Source of the DNA: Thalassolituus sp006212115
GTDB taxonomy: Bacteria; Pseudomonadota; Gammaproteobacteria; Pseudomonadales; Oceanobacteraceae
Reading direction: 5' to 3' (one strand)
DNA length: 64,000 nt
Assembly: GCF_040372045.1 (NCBI RefSeq)
Contig: NZ_BAABWH010000002.1
The notes under the pieces were generated by a model. That model worked only from the letters and a program-made list of their open reading frames with translations, ran no database searches and was not told the DNA's origin. The position numbers and the translations under genes are program-made. Numbering within the stretch: position 1 is the first letter of the stretch; the number at the start of each line of letters is the position of its first letter. Shown in pieces: positions 25,166 to 33,875 of the stretch.

Positions 25166-26017
25166 ATGGCTTCTATTTTGGTTGTGGGCACCGGTGACAT
25201 TGGTGGTCACCTGGCACAGGACCTTGCCCGTCAAGGGCATGACGTAACAGGAATCCGTCGGTCGAATAAACCGGTTGGTGAAGGTGTCCGCGTGATCAGT
25301 GCTGATGTGGCGGATGGCACTACGCTGACTGACTTGCCGCAGGATATCGATATCGTGGTGTATAGCGTTGCCGCTCCGGTATTCTCGAAAGAGGGATATC
25401 ACGCGTACTACGTTAAAGGCCTGAAAAACGTTCTTAAGAAGCTCAAAGGACAAACGCCTAAGCGCGTTTTCTTTGTGTCCAGCTCATCGGTGTACCACCA
25501 GATGAATGCTGAGTGGGTAGATGAAACATCCGAAACATCGCCAACGAGCTTTGCCGGTAAAGAAATGCTGGCAGCCGAAAAAGTTCTATTAGATTCCGCA
25601 TTCGACGGAACAGTGGTGCGTTTTACCGGTATTTACGGTCCGGGCCGCGAACGCATGATTCAACAGGCTCGCCACGGTGGTTATTGTGACCCTGAGCCTG
25701 AGGTCTGGACGAATCGTATCCACCGTGATGATTGCCTGGGGACACTGAAGTTTTTGATCAATCGCGCTCTGACTGACCAGCCTCTGGATGATTGTTATCT
25801 GGCAACGGATAACGAGCCAGCCACGCTGTACGATGTGCTGGAGTGGATGAAAGATCGTATTGGTGAGGTCGACCCGGATCACGATGTGGGCGAGGTATCG
25901 CGCCGTGCAAACCGTCGTTGCTCAAATAAGCGTTTACGTGAGCTCGGCTACGAATTTACCTTCAGCAATTATCAGGAAGGATACGATTTTATGCTGAACG
26001 AAATGGGGTTGGTCTGA
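25166..26017 (+). CDS. NAD-dependent epimerase/YeeZ-like protein
   Basis: A 283-residue extended-SDR-like protein. The start at ATG 25166 (MASILVVGTGDIGGHLAQDL) has a GGAGGAAAGG ribosome site. The Rossmann glycine motif GTGDIGG is intact and the VFFVSSSSVY strand is present. However, the catalytic YxxxK is not: the matching segment reads PTSFAGKEM. This fits the YeeZ subgroup, which I recall also lacks it. The region FDGTVVRFTGIYGPGRERMI is characteristic. Substrate unknown. Confidence 0.78.
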   Translation: MASILVVGTGDIGGHLAQDLARQGHDVTGIRRSNKPVGEGVRVISADVADGTTLTDLPQDIDIVVYSVAAPVFSKEGYHAYYVKGLKNVLKKLKGQTPKRVFFVSSSSVYHQMNAEWVDETSETSPTSFAGKEMLAAEKVLLDSAFDGTVVRFTGIYGPGRERMIQQARHGGYCDPEPEVWTNRIHRDDCLGTLKFLINRALTDQPLDDCYLATDNEPATLYDVLEWMKDRIGEVDPDHDVGEVSRRANRRCSNKRLRELGYEFTFSNYQEGYDFMLNEMGLV

Positions 26018-26100
26018 ATCCGACGACCTACCCTGTCCGACCCATGTCAGCATCGGCCGCCTGTCTGAAGGCTTGAACCCTGACGTGTTTCAGGCATTCT

Positions 26101-26116
26101 GGTGACATAAGTCACC
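26101..26116. promoter_or_regulatory. Perfect dyad just upstream of the AbgT gene
   Basis: GGTGACATAAGTCACC: 6-bp arms around ATAA, ending 10 bases before the AbgT start. The GTGAC-N4-GTCAC pattern resembles sites of the CRP/FNR superfamily (5-N4-5), but a small leader hairpin hiding the ribosome site is equally possible. Confidence 0.4.
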
Positions 26117-26126
26117 GGAATTGCCT

Positions 26127-27635
26127 ATGTCTCAACCTGTTGATCGTTTTCTTTCTTACGTTGAACGTGCGGGTAACCGCCTTCCTCATCCTACTCTTCT
26201 TTTTATCTGGTTATGCGGCTTCGTGTTGTTGGCATCGGCTGTGGCTTCTGCGCTTGGCGTGTCGACCAGCCATCCGACTACCGGTGAGTTACTGAGCGCA
26301 AATAATTTACTCTCTGGCGAGGGCGTCGCCCGGATTTTACAGAATACGGTGTCTAACTTTACGAGCTTTGCACCTGTCGGGACCGTATTGATCGCGATGC
26401 TGGGCTTAGGGGTCGCAGAGCGCAGTGGTTTAATTTCCAACCTTCTGTCGGGTTTGGTACAGCATGCGAAAGGGCACGGCCTGACGTTTACGGTGGTATT
26501 TGCGGGTGTCATGTCGAGTCTGGCTGCAGATGCTGGGTACGTTGTATTAATACCTTTGGCAGCCATTATTTTTCAGCAGGCCGGACGTCATCCACTTGCT
26601 GGCATTGCCGCCGCCTTTGCTGGGGTATCGGGTGGTTACAGCGCCAACCTGTTGCTGGGGCCATTTGATGCAGTGCTGTCGGGTATCAGTACGGCAGCGG
26701 CACAGTTGATTGACCCGTCGATGAGCGTCAGCGTTGCTGCGAATTACTGGTTTATGCTGGTGTCGGTGTTTGTCGTCAGCACCTTGGCCACCTGGGTGAC
26801 CGCACGTTGGGTGGAGCCAAGGCTGAGTGGCATTCAGGTCGATTCGGCTAGTGAAAAAGAGACGGTTGATGCAACTCATGGCTCTTCTATCAGCTTATCT
26901 GGCAGCTCTTCGGGCGGCTTGAAAGCCGTCGGCATATTTACCGTTTTATTTGTTCTGGTTGTGGCCAGTGGGTTAGTTTCAGAATCGAGTTGGTTGCGTC
27001 AAGGTAAGGACGTTATCTCATCACCCTTTATGAAAGGCATTGTGGTGGTGATCTCCATTTATGCCTTATTGTCTGGCTATATCTACGGGCGTGTCAGCGG
27101 CCGCTGGCGCAGTGGGCGGGATCTGATTGAAGCGATGGAAGCGAGTATGGCGACCATGGCCGGATATCTGGTGTTGATGTTTTTTGCAGCACAGTTTGTT
27201 GCGTATTTCGCCTGGAGTAATCTGGGGATTATTCTGGCGGTTCAGGGCGCCGATCTCCTCTCCGAAATTAACGCCCCAGCACCGATCCTGCTAGTGGTAT
27301 TTATCTTTGTTGCGGCATTAATCAATTTATTCGTTGGCAGTGGCAGTGCTAAGTGGGCTTTGTTAGCACCCGTGTTTGTGCCCATGTTAATGCTGGTCGG
27401 TATTCCGCCAGAAGCGACGCAGGTGGCGTTTCGTATCGGTGATAGCAGCACCAATATCATTACGCCGCTTATGCCGTATTTTGGTGTGGTGCTGGCCTTT
27501 GCTCAGCACTATAAAAAAGAACTGGGGATGGGAACCGTCATCAGTATGATGCTGCCTTACAGCGTGGCCTTTATGCTGGGATGGACCCTATTGTTAATTG
27601 GTTGGTTATTGCTGGGGTGGCCGCTGGGCTGGTAA
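26127..27635 (+). CDS. AbgT-family transporter
   Basis: A 502-residue inner-membrane protein with about 11-13 hydrophobic helices, of the p-aminobenzoyl-glutamate transporter family. Members import p-aminobenzoyl-glutamate or export sulfonamide-like antimetabolites. Recognisable segments are HPTLLFIWLCGFVLL near the N-terminus, LADAGYVVLIPLAA (about 137), the FVGSGSAKWALLAPVFVPM stretch and FRIGDSSTNIITPLMPYF (about 435). Start ATG 26127 (MSQPVDRFLSYVERAGNRLPHP) is preferred over TTG 26121. Confidence 0.9.
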   Translation: MSQPVDRFLSYVERAGNRLPHPTLLFIWLCGFVLLASAVASALGVSTSHPTTGELLSANNLLSGEGVARILQNTVSNFTSFAPVGTVLIAMLGLGVAERSGLISNLLSGLVQHAKGHGLTFTVVFAGVMSSLAADAGYVVLIPLAAIIFQQAGRHPLAGIAAAFAGVSGGYSANLLLGPFDAVLSGISTAAAQLIDPSMSVSVAANYWFMLVSVFVVSTLATWVTARWVEPRLSGIQVDSASEKETVDATHGSSISLSGSSSGGLKAVGIFTVLFVLVVASGLVSESSWLRQGKDVISSPFMKGIVVVISIYALLSGYIYGRVSGRWRSGRDLIEAMEASMATMAGYLVLMFFAAQFVAYFAWSNLGIILAVQGADLLSEINAPAPILLVVFIFVAALINLFVGSGSAKWALLAPVFVPMLMLVGIPPEATQVAFRIGDSSTNIITPLMPYFGVVLAFAQHYKKELGMGTVISMMLPYSVAFMLGWTLLLIGWLLLGWPLGW

Positions 27636-27672
27636 CCCTGATGAATTATTTCTCTGGTATTTGGGGAGTGTA

Positions 27673-27705
27673 TGCCCGGCACGGTTTTATCTTCTATGCC
27701 GGGCA
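27673..27705. terminator. Hairpin between converging AbgT and fpr genes
   Basis: 9-bp perfect stem TGCCCGGCA/TGCCGGGCA with a 15-nt loop in the 80-bp gap between two converging genes; likely a shared terminator although T-tracts are weak. Confidence 0.6.
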
Positions 27706-27715
27706 CTCAGTCTGA

Positions 27716-28498
27716 TTAACGTTCAACGAAGGCGTTTTCGATCACGTATTCCGCAGGACGATTTGAACGGCTCTCGGTGAACCCCATATCATCAAGCATA
27801 TTGGTCAGGTCCTCGAGCATGGCCGGGCTACCGCACAGCATAAAGCGATCATCCTCTTTATTTAATGGCGGTAATCCTATGTCCTGCATCAGTTTGCCAC
27901 TGGTGATCAGGTCGGTTAAACGGCCCTGATTGCGGAAGTCTTCCCGCGTGACCGTTGGGTAGTAAATGAATTTCTCTCTTACCGCGTCACCGAAATATTC
28001 GTTGTTGGGCAGTTCGTTCAGAAACAGATCCTGATACGCCAGCTCAGACTTGTAACGCACGCCGTGAGTCAGGATGATTTTGTCGAATTTATCGTACAAC
28101 TCGTAATCACGCACAATACTCAGGAAAGGCGCGAGGCCGGTTCCTGTGCTGAGCAAGTAGAGGTTCCTACCCGGCTTCAGGCTGTCGGTGATCAGTGTGC
28201 CAACCGGCTTGTGACGAACCAGCACTTTGTCACCTACTTCCAGCTTTTGCAGGTGTGATGTCAGCGGGCCATCAGGCACTTTGATGGAGAAGAATTCCAG
28301 CTCATCATCGTAGTTAGCACTGGCAATACTGTAGGCGCGCATAACTCGTTTACCCTCTGGCTCGAGACCGATCATGGTGAAGTGACCGGGCTTGAATCGT
28401 AGGCCTGGGCTACGGGTTGTTTTGAAGCTGAACAGGGTGTCATTCCAGTGATGTACGTGGGTGACGGTTTCGTTCTGTAAGGCACTCATAGTATTCAC
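27716..28498 (-). CDS. fpr: Ferredoxin--NADP(+) reductase
   Basis: A 260-residue FAD enzyme that exchanges electrons between NADPH and ferredoxin or flavodoxin. The FAD-binding motif is RAYSIAS (about 54-60), with the preceding FKPGHFTMIGL strand. The NADP-binding part has STGTGLAPFLSIVRD, THGVRYKSELAY and MLCGSPAMLEDL. The C-terminus ends NRPAEYVIENAFVER, typical of the bacterial subclass. It was assigned from motif order and length. Confidence 0.93.
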   Translation of the reverse strand: MNTMSALQNETVTHVHHWNDTLFSFKTTRSPGLRFKPGHFTMIGLEPEGKRVMRAYSIASANYDDELEFFSIKVPDGPLTSHLQKLEVGDKVLVRHKPVGTLITDSLKPGRNLYLLSTGTGLAPFLSIVRDYELYDKFDKIILTHGVRYKSELAYQDLFLNELPNNEYFGDAVREKFIYYPTVTREDFRNQGRLTDLITSGKLMQDIGLPPLNKEDDRFMLCGSPAMLEDLTNMLDDMGFTESRSNRPAEYVIENAFVER

Positions 28499-28693
28499 TC
28501 GCTGATTAATTTATGAACACAGAGTACCCGATCGACATAATTCGGAATAATGACTTATTAAGATATTAACGTTCGGTAATTCCGATTGGTTGGTGTAAGC
28601 CTACCGATGGAATGTGAGCTTGAGTGCGCAGTTGGTTGCACGAGAGCGGGGTATAAGAACGGGGTGTAAGTGAGTTTGGGACGACAGTATGAA

Positions 28694-28721
28694 CCCCTCA
28701 CCTGCGATTGCAGATGAGGGG
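28694..28721 (-). terminator. Hairpin downstream of ppkA
   Basis: A 12-bp stem with one mismatch (CCCCTCACCTGC/GCAGATGAGGGG) and a GATT loop, about 45 bp past the ppkA stop. There is no strong T-tract, so it is a probable but not certain end of the ppkA transcript. Nothing else is evident in the 268-bp gap between fpr and ppkA. Confidence 0.5.
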
Positions 28722-28766
28722 GCGTAACTAATTGGGTATAAGTACTGCGGACAATACCGGAAGCCG

Positions 28767-31361
28767 TTAACGAGCGAGTTCACGCACCAGACGGAAGCCA
28801 GTGAACTCGTCTGCAGAACCGTTGTGGGCCATAACACTGGTGTAACGGCATTCGTTCAACGGTGTCTGGCGGGAACCGCCGGCAGCAACCAGATCATTGT
28901 CCCGGTAAGCCCATTCCTGAACGTTACCAACATGAGATGCCAAACCGTATGCGTTTTGCTTACCGTTGGTGGTTTTATGCAGCTCCAGACCCTTCTCGAT
29001 CGCGCCGTATTTCAGGAAGCAGTTACGTTCCGGAAACTCACTGGCACCGTCGGCTGTGGCAGCCAGTAGCCACTCATCGTAGGTGGGAAGGCGGTAGTAG
29101 TGCCCTGTGATTGAACTGAGCCAGCCTGCGAAATTTTCTGCAAAATCGATTTTAATGTTGTGAATCGGCAGGTAGTTACGCGCATATTTACTGGCATCGC
29201 ACAGTTGCGAGACGGTGCAGTAATCAGCGACGTCATCGTACGTAATTTCATACTGACTGATCGCAATCGGGCGGCCGTTGTCCGGAGCGGGTACGACTAC
29301 CATAGTCGGCCCCATCGCCTCGCGAGGCAGTGGATCGGCGCACGTATAACGACGGCCTTTGGCACCGGTTCCGGGCTCAAGGTGCGAGCAGTAGTCGACA
29401 ACGAGGGGGTCAAGCTGTCCCTGCGACGGTAGTAATTCACGCGCTTCGCTGAGCATAGTGTCGGCTGCAAATGGGCTGACGGCAGCCAACTTATTGAAGC
29501 AGTTAGTCAGTGAGTTAGCGACGATATTCCGCAAGTCGGCAGAACGCCCCGGGTCGAGTGATTCAAGCGCTTTTAAGTGGCTGGCGACGTCGCCTGCAAC
29601 ATCCACCTGGTTAGGGCAGCGTAGAGATTTTTCCAGTGCTGCGACTTCCTGGCGAATACGAATCTGGCGCGCTTCTTCGAGTTCTTTTTCTCGTTTCTCT
29701 TGCTCGAGACGTAAAATATCCGCTTCTTTTTTCGCTGCCGCTAACCGTTCATTTTCCTGACGAAGGCGGTCAGCTTCCTGATTGGTTAATACCTGATTGG
29801 TCAGCAGGTCAATTTCTTCAGCAGGTGCTTCCCAGCGACTCGCATACTGCAATAATCCCAGTACGTTTTCGAGGTTGTTGTTCGCGATTCGTTCTTTGGC
29901 TTCTTTGAGATAAGCCGCAACAACACGTAAGCGAACACTTTCATTTACTTCTTCTGTGTCACTGACGAGATTCTCGTAATTCAGCAACTCCCGACGTAGC
30001 TCCATATCCCACTTCGGAGTCAGTGCCGCGATCTGTACCAGCTGCTCAATTTTTTGCGTCTGGTTGGCAATGGCTGAGTCTTCCAGCTTCTGCGCCATTT
30101 CCTCTTCAAGCTGCACCTTTAATTGTTCTTGTGCGACCAGCTGTTCCTGATATTGCTTGAAGTACACCCCACCGCCAATTGCGAATGCAGTAACCGATGC
30201 CGCTAATGCCCAGATCATCAGGCGTGCTTTACCGAAGAACTGACGATAAAACTCTGCAACCGTTTCAGTCCGGTTCTCGCGACGTAACTCCAGAGCACCA
30301 CTGAGGGCACTCCATTGTCTGCGGGTCAGACCTTTGATGCGTTTGAGTTTTAGCTTCTTCGCGTAAGCCTGATCCGCAGGCGTCTTGTTATAAGGGTGTT
30401 TGCCTGCGTACATCTCGTACGCGACGCAGCCCAGAGCATATACGTCGTCGGACTGTGCAGGCTCGTTGCCCTTCAGCATTTCATAGCTGGCGTAAGCCGG
30501 TGTCAGGGCGCCGAGTGTGCCGGCATCAAAAATAGTTTGTTCACCAGCGCCGTGAGCGGCGCTGCCTTCCGATACGGCGCGGGCAATACCGAAGTCGAAA
30601 ACTTTAGAGCCCTTGGACTTGGTGACGTAAATGTTACCGGGCTTAAAGTCTGAGTGAATGATGTTGTGCGAGTGTGCGTAGATCAGAGCGTTAGAAATAT
30701 CACGCAGAGCACTGGCCGCCTTTTCAGGTGGCATACCATTCGGGTGTTCGCGCAGGAGTTCATCAAGAGGGGCACCCTCCAAGAACTCCATGGTCATAAA
30801 TACGGTGTTTCGGTCTCGGTCGAAGTCGTAAACCGTTACGATGTTCGGGTGCGCCAGTGTCTGCGATTTACGCGACTCTCGCTGGAGCGAAATAAAGGCA
30901 TCGGGATGCTGACGAAAATCATCGTTCAACAGTTTTACGGCGACGTATGGGTCCGAGTCACTGGCCTCAACTTTACGTCGGTCGAGAGCTTTGTAGACGG
31001 CCCCCATACCACCCGCACCCAGCATGGATACGAGTTCGAAACGACCTTTAATTACTTTATTATTCAGCGCCGAAACTTGGGGTTGCGAACCACCTGTAGT
31101 TGAGCTGCCTGTAGCTGAACTGCCTGTTCGGCTTCCGGTAGGGGAAGATAAGGGCGTCTGAGAGGTGATTAACGTAGCATCTGGGTCGCGTTTCTGAGAT
31201 TTAACCTCAGACAAACTGCCTGCGTAGACGGTAGAGTCGTCTGCGTTACCGGATGTGTTGGGAGTGCGCTCAGAGTCGTTGCTGTCTGGCGTCTTACTGT
31301 TTTTGCTGGTGAGTCTGCCACCTGTGACAAGACGGGTCTTGTCGTCCCTTTTATCGGTCAT
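28767..31361 (-). CDS. ppkA: T6SS-associated serine/threonine kinase with C-terminal FGE-like domain (PpkA)
   Basis: An 864-residue membrane kinase. Residues 1-105 are a disordered Ser/Thr-rich tail. The kinase domain (about 107-375) has the glycine loop LGAGGMGAVY (114-123), Lys143 in VAVKLL, the catalytic loop IIHSDFKPGN (HSD instead of HRD) and DFG at 256-258. One membrane helix follows (381-400), then a long Glu/Gln/Lys coiled coil (about 405-620). A C-terminal domain (about 690-864) resembles the formylglycine-generating sulfatase-modifying fold (YRLPTYDEWLLAA; GNVQEWAY; GFRLVREL). In Pseudomonas PpkA phosphorylates the FHA protein to switch on T6SS assembly. Here the partner TagH lies immediately divergent and the phosphatase is at the far end of the island. 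Confidence 0.88.
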   Translation of the reverse strand: MTDKRDDKTRLVTGGRLTSKNSKTPDSNDSERTPNTSGNADDSTVYAGSLSEVKSQKRDPDATLITSQTPLSSPTGSRTGSSATGSSTTGGSQPQVSALNNKVIKGRFELVSMLGAGGMGAVYKALDRRKVEASDSDPYVAVKLLNDDFRQHPDAFISLQRESRKSQTLAHPNIVTVYDFDRDRNTVFMTMEFLEGAPLDELLREHPNGMPPEKAASALRDISNALIYAHSHNIIHSDFKPGNIYVTKSKGSKVFDFGIARAVSEGSAAHGAGEQTIFDAGTLGALTPAYASYEMLKGNEPAQSDDVYALGCVAYEMYAGKHPYNKTPADQAYAKKLKLKRIKGLTRRQWSALSGALELRRENRTETVAEFYRQFFGKARLMIWALAASVTAFAIGGGVYFKQYQEQLVAQEQLKVQLEEEMAQKLEDSAIANQTQKIEQLVQIAALTPKWDMELRRELLNYENLVSDTEEVNESVRLRVVAAYLKEAKERIANNNLENVLGLLQYASRWEAPAEEIDLLTNQVLTNQEADRLRQENERLAAAKKEADILRLEQEKREKELEEARQIRIRQEVAALEKSLRCPNQVDVAGDVASHLKALESLDPGRSADLRNIVANSLTNCFNKLAAVSPFAADTMLSEARELLPSQGQLDPLVVDYCSHLEPGTGAKGRRYTCADPLPREAMGPTMVVVPAPDNGRPIAISQYEITYDDVADYCTVSQLCDASKYARNYLPIHNIKIDFAENFAGWLSSITGHYYRLPTYDEWLLAATADGASEFPERNCFLKYGAIEKGLELHKTTNGKQNAYGLASHVGNVQEWAYRDNDLVAAGGSRQTPLNECRYTSVMAHNGSADEFTGFRLVRELAR

Positions 31362-31577
31362 AATGAGCCTGTCGTATCGATACCCTTGACGTATTTCGTC
31401 CTTTTCGAACCCCTGTTCCTGGCGGGTCCGACTTTCCGTTTGCTTGAACTCGGAAAGTGCGGCCGATATTATAGGACTTGCTCGCGCGGCTCAAGACAGG
31501 TGTCTGTTGTGACTGGTCGTCTGCAGTGCAGTGCTCGCGTCGAGTGCTGCTGAACCCAGGAAATCTACGGTGAAGAA

Positions 31578-33254
31578 ATGGATTTGATTCTGACGGTCGT
31601 CGAATGCCCACCTCACGCCAATATGCTCAATCACACCAAAGTATTCCGCAGTGCTGGGGGTACCGTCGGACGTGCGGAATCTAATGACTGGGTATTGCCA
31701 GATACAGAACGTATCCTGTCGTCGTGCCACCTCGAAGTGGTATTCAAAGACGGTGTTTTTTCTCTGCTGGATCAAAGTACCAACGGAACCTTTATCAACG
31801 ATAGCCAGGACCCGCTTGGGCCTGCGAAGCCGCACGCACTGTCCGATGGCGACGTGTTGATCTGCGGTGAATATCAGTTACAGGCAACATTAAAAGCACC
31901 GCCCGCCGAACCGAAGATTCCTGCTGATCTTGGTCCTGCCGATTTTCTGGATAAGGGCGATCGCACCACATTTAATCCTGCCACGGCCGCGAAACAACAA
32001 TCTGCAAGCAGCGCCAGTCAATTAGATTCATGGCTTGAACCGGGCTCACAGAAACCTCAGCCTGCGGGTCAGGACTGGGGCTCGGTTGTATCGCAGGCTG
32101 CGGATACATCGTCCGATCCATGGGGGAAGGCGACGACAGACAACAGTCTGTTTGGTGAAAGTTCAACGGGTAATGACCCGCTTGCTGCTTTGAATACGCC
32201 ATCATTTACAGACAATGCGCCGCAGACGCCGTCCTGGGACGATAACGACGACTGGTGGAAAAGCGGGTCGGCTTCCGATCATGCGCCAGTCGAGCAACAG
32301 CAAATGAGAGTGCCGAAGCCTCAGGCACCGCCAACGTCACAGCAGAATTTTGTGCCACCGCCGGCGTCACCGGCCCCTGCTGCCAATCCTTTTTCTGCGT
32401 CTGAAGCCGCTGTTGGCGCTTCGGATGATATTGATAGCTTATTTGGTATACCGGCTGAGAAAAATGACATTCCGCCTGTGCCATCGCCCGCAGAGCCTTT
32501 TTCTACAGACGCTCCGTCGGCCTTGTCTTCTGAGGGCCTGTCCTCTGCGGTTCAGCCTTCTGCCACCGCTCATGCTGAAATACCGTCAGCGTCTCACTCA
32601 GGGTTGCAGCCTGATACGTCTGCGCAGCCGGTTTCTGCAGCTCAGGCAAATGCAGCTCAAGTAAGCGCCGCTGACGTACGTCAGTTGGCCAGCTTACTGG
32701 GGCTGAACAATATTGCCGATGAGCAATTGGCCAGTGTGATGTCAGAAGTGTCCGGTATCGTGAATGAAGCAGTCAGTCGTTTGATTGATCTGTTGCGCGC
32801 CCGTACTGCCATTAAAAACGAGTTACGCGTGCAACACACCATGATTCAGAGTGTCGATAATAATCCGCTGAAATTCTCTGCGAATGCGGAGGATGCACTG
32901 AAAATGATGTTCAGTCGGGATGCCTCCGCATTTATGCGACCTCAGGAAGCGGTCCGCGATAGCTTCGATGATTTGTCTGATCATCAGGTCGCTGTACTCA
33001 AAGGAATGCACGCTGCGTACGATGCCATGTTTAAGCACTTTGAGCCGGCGAACCTGAAACAACATATCAATGCCCGGGAGTCTTTGTTGGGTAACAAAGA
33101 TGCGAAAAACTGGTTGGCGTTTGAACAGTATTTCGAGGCGCTCAAGAAAGACTACGAGACAACGTACAATCAGCTGTTCGGTGAAGAGTTTGCGCGTGCC
33201 TACGAGAAACAACTGGCCGAGTTGAAAAATACCCGTGCACTGAATCGCGGTTAA
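31578..33254 (+). CDS. tagH: T6SS-associated FHA domain protein TagH (Fha/ImpI)
   Basis: A 558-residue protein, first gene of the T6SS structural operon. Residues 1-100 are an FHA domain that reads phosphothreonine (GGTVGRAESNDWVLPD, ILSSCHLEVVF, LLDQSTNGTFIN). The middle (about 110-370) is a long low-complexity Pro/Ala/Ser/Gln linker. Residues 380-555 are the C-terminal domain of T6SS FHA proteins (LASLLGLNNI... FMRPQEAVRDSFDDLSDHQVAVLKGMHAAYDAMFKHFEP). It should be the substrate of PpkA and PppA and recruit assembly factors at the inner membrane. Confidence 0.92.
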   Translation: MDLILTVVECPPHANMLNHTKVFRSAGGTVGRAESNDWVLPDTERILSSCHLEVVFKDGVFSLLDQSTNGTFINDSQDPLGPAKPHALSDGDVLICGEYQLQATLKAPPAEPKIPADLGPADFLDKGDRTTFNPATAAKQQSASSASQLDSWLEPGSQKPQPAGQDWGSVVSQAADTSSDPWGKATTDNSLFGESSTGNDPLAALNTPSFTDNAPQTPSWDDNDDWWKSGSASDHAPVEQQQMRVPKPQAPPTSQQNFVPPPASPAPAANPFSASEAAVGASDDIDSLFGIPAEKNDIPPVPSPAEPFSTDAPSALSSEGLSSAVQPSATAHAEIPSASHSGLQPDTSAQPVSAAQANAAQVSAADVRQLASLLGLNNIADEQLASVMSEVSGIVNEAVSRLIDLLRARTAIKNELRVQHTMIQSVDNNPLKFSANAEDALKMMFSRDASAFMRPQEAVRDSFDDLSDHQVAVLKGMHAAYDAMFKHFEPANLKQHINARESLLGNKDAKNWLAFEQYFEALKKDYETTYNQLFGEEFARAYEKQLAELKNTRALNRG

Positions 33255-33272
33255 GTCGATAAGGAAGAAATA

Positions 33273-33815
33273 ATGCAGTTTAAAAAGGGATGGTATCTGG
33301 TATTCGCCGTCTGCCTGAGTCTGGTTTTGTCGGGCTGTCAGTCTGCTCGTAAGGCGTTGAACATGAACACCAGTGCGGTGATTCAGTTTGAAGCTGATGG
33401 CTCAATTAACCCGGATGCGGATGATCGCCCATCGCCTGTTGTTGTTCATGTTTTTAAGCTTGCTGATGAGCGTCAGTTCAGTCGTGAAGACTTTCTGAGT
33501 CTGTATGAAGGCGCTCCAGCTCGTCTGGGTAAAGATCTTCTGGATACGCTGATCCTGAAAGAAATTACACCGGGTGAAGTGCGTGTCGAATCCATTGAAC
33601 TGACAACGGAAGTGAAGTACATCGGCCTGATGGCTGAGTTTATTCAATACCGTGATGCCGAGGCGCTACTTGTTATCCCGGTACTGGAACACAATGAAAA
33701 TGCGATCCATGTCGGTATCCGTGACAACCAGATTGCCATCATTGAGAAAACCAGCGACGATAGCGGCGCGACGCCACATAAAAAGTTACGCAGCGACCGT
33801 TCGTCACAGCTCTGA
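33273..33815 (+). CDS. tssJ: T6SS outer-membrane lipoprotein TssJ
   Basis: A 180-residue lipoprotein with a lipobox LVLSGC (Cys near residue 22) and a transthyretin-like beta-sandwich (VVVHVFKLADERQFSREDFLSLYE... LGKDLLDTL... VEYIGLMAEF-like strands). It anchors the TssJLM membrane complex in the outer membrane by binding periplasmic TssM. AAGGAAG ribosome site. Gene order tagH-tssJ-tssK-tssL is standard. Confidence 0.93.
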   Translation: MQFKKGWYLVFAVCLSLVLSGCQSARKALNMNTSAVIQFEADGSINPDADDRPSPVVVHVFKLADERQFSREDFLSLYEGAPARLGKDLLDTLILKEITPGEVRVESIELTTEVKYIGLMAEFIQYRDAEALLVIPVLEHNENAIHVGIRDNQIAIIEKTSDDSGATPHKKLRSDRSSQL

Positions 33816-33875
33816 CGCGACTTCTCAGAATTCGGAATTCACTGTGCGCCAGCACAGTTATGGAAAGGATGACTC

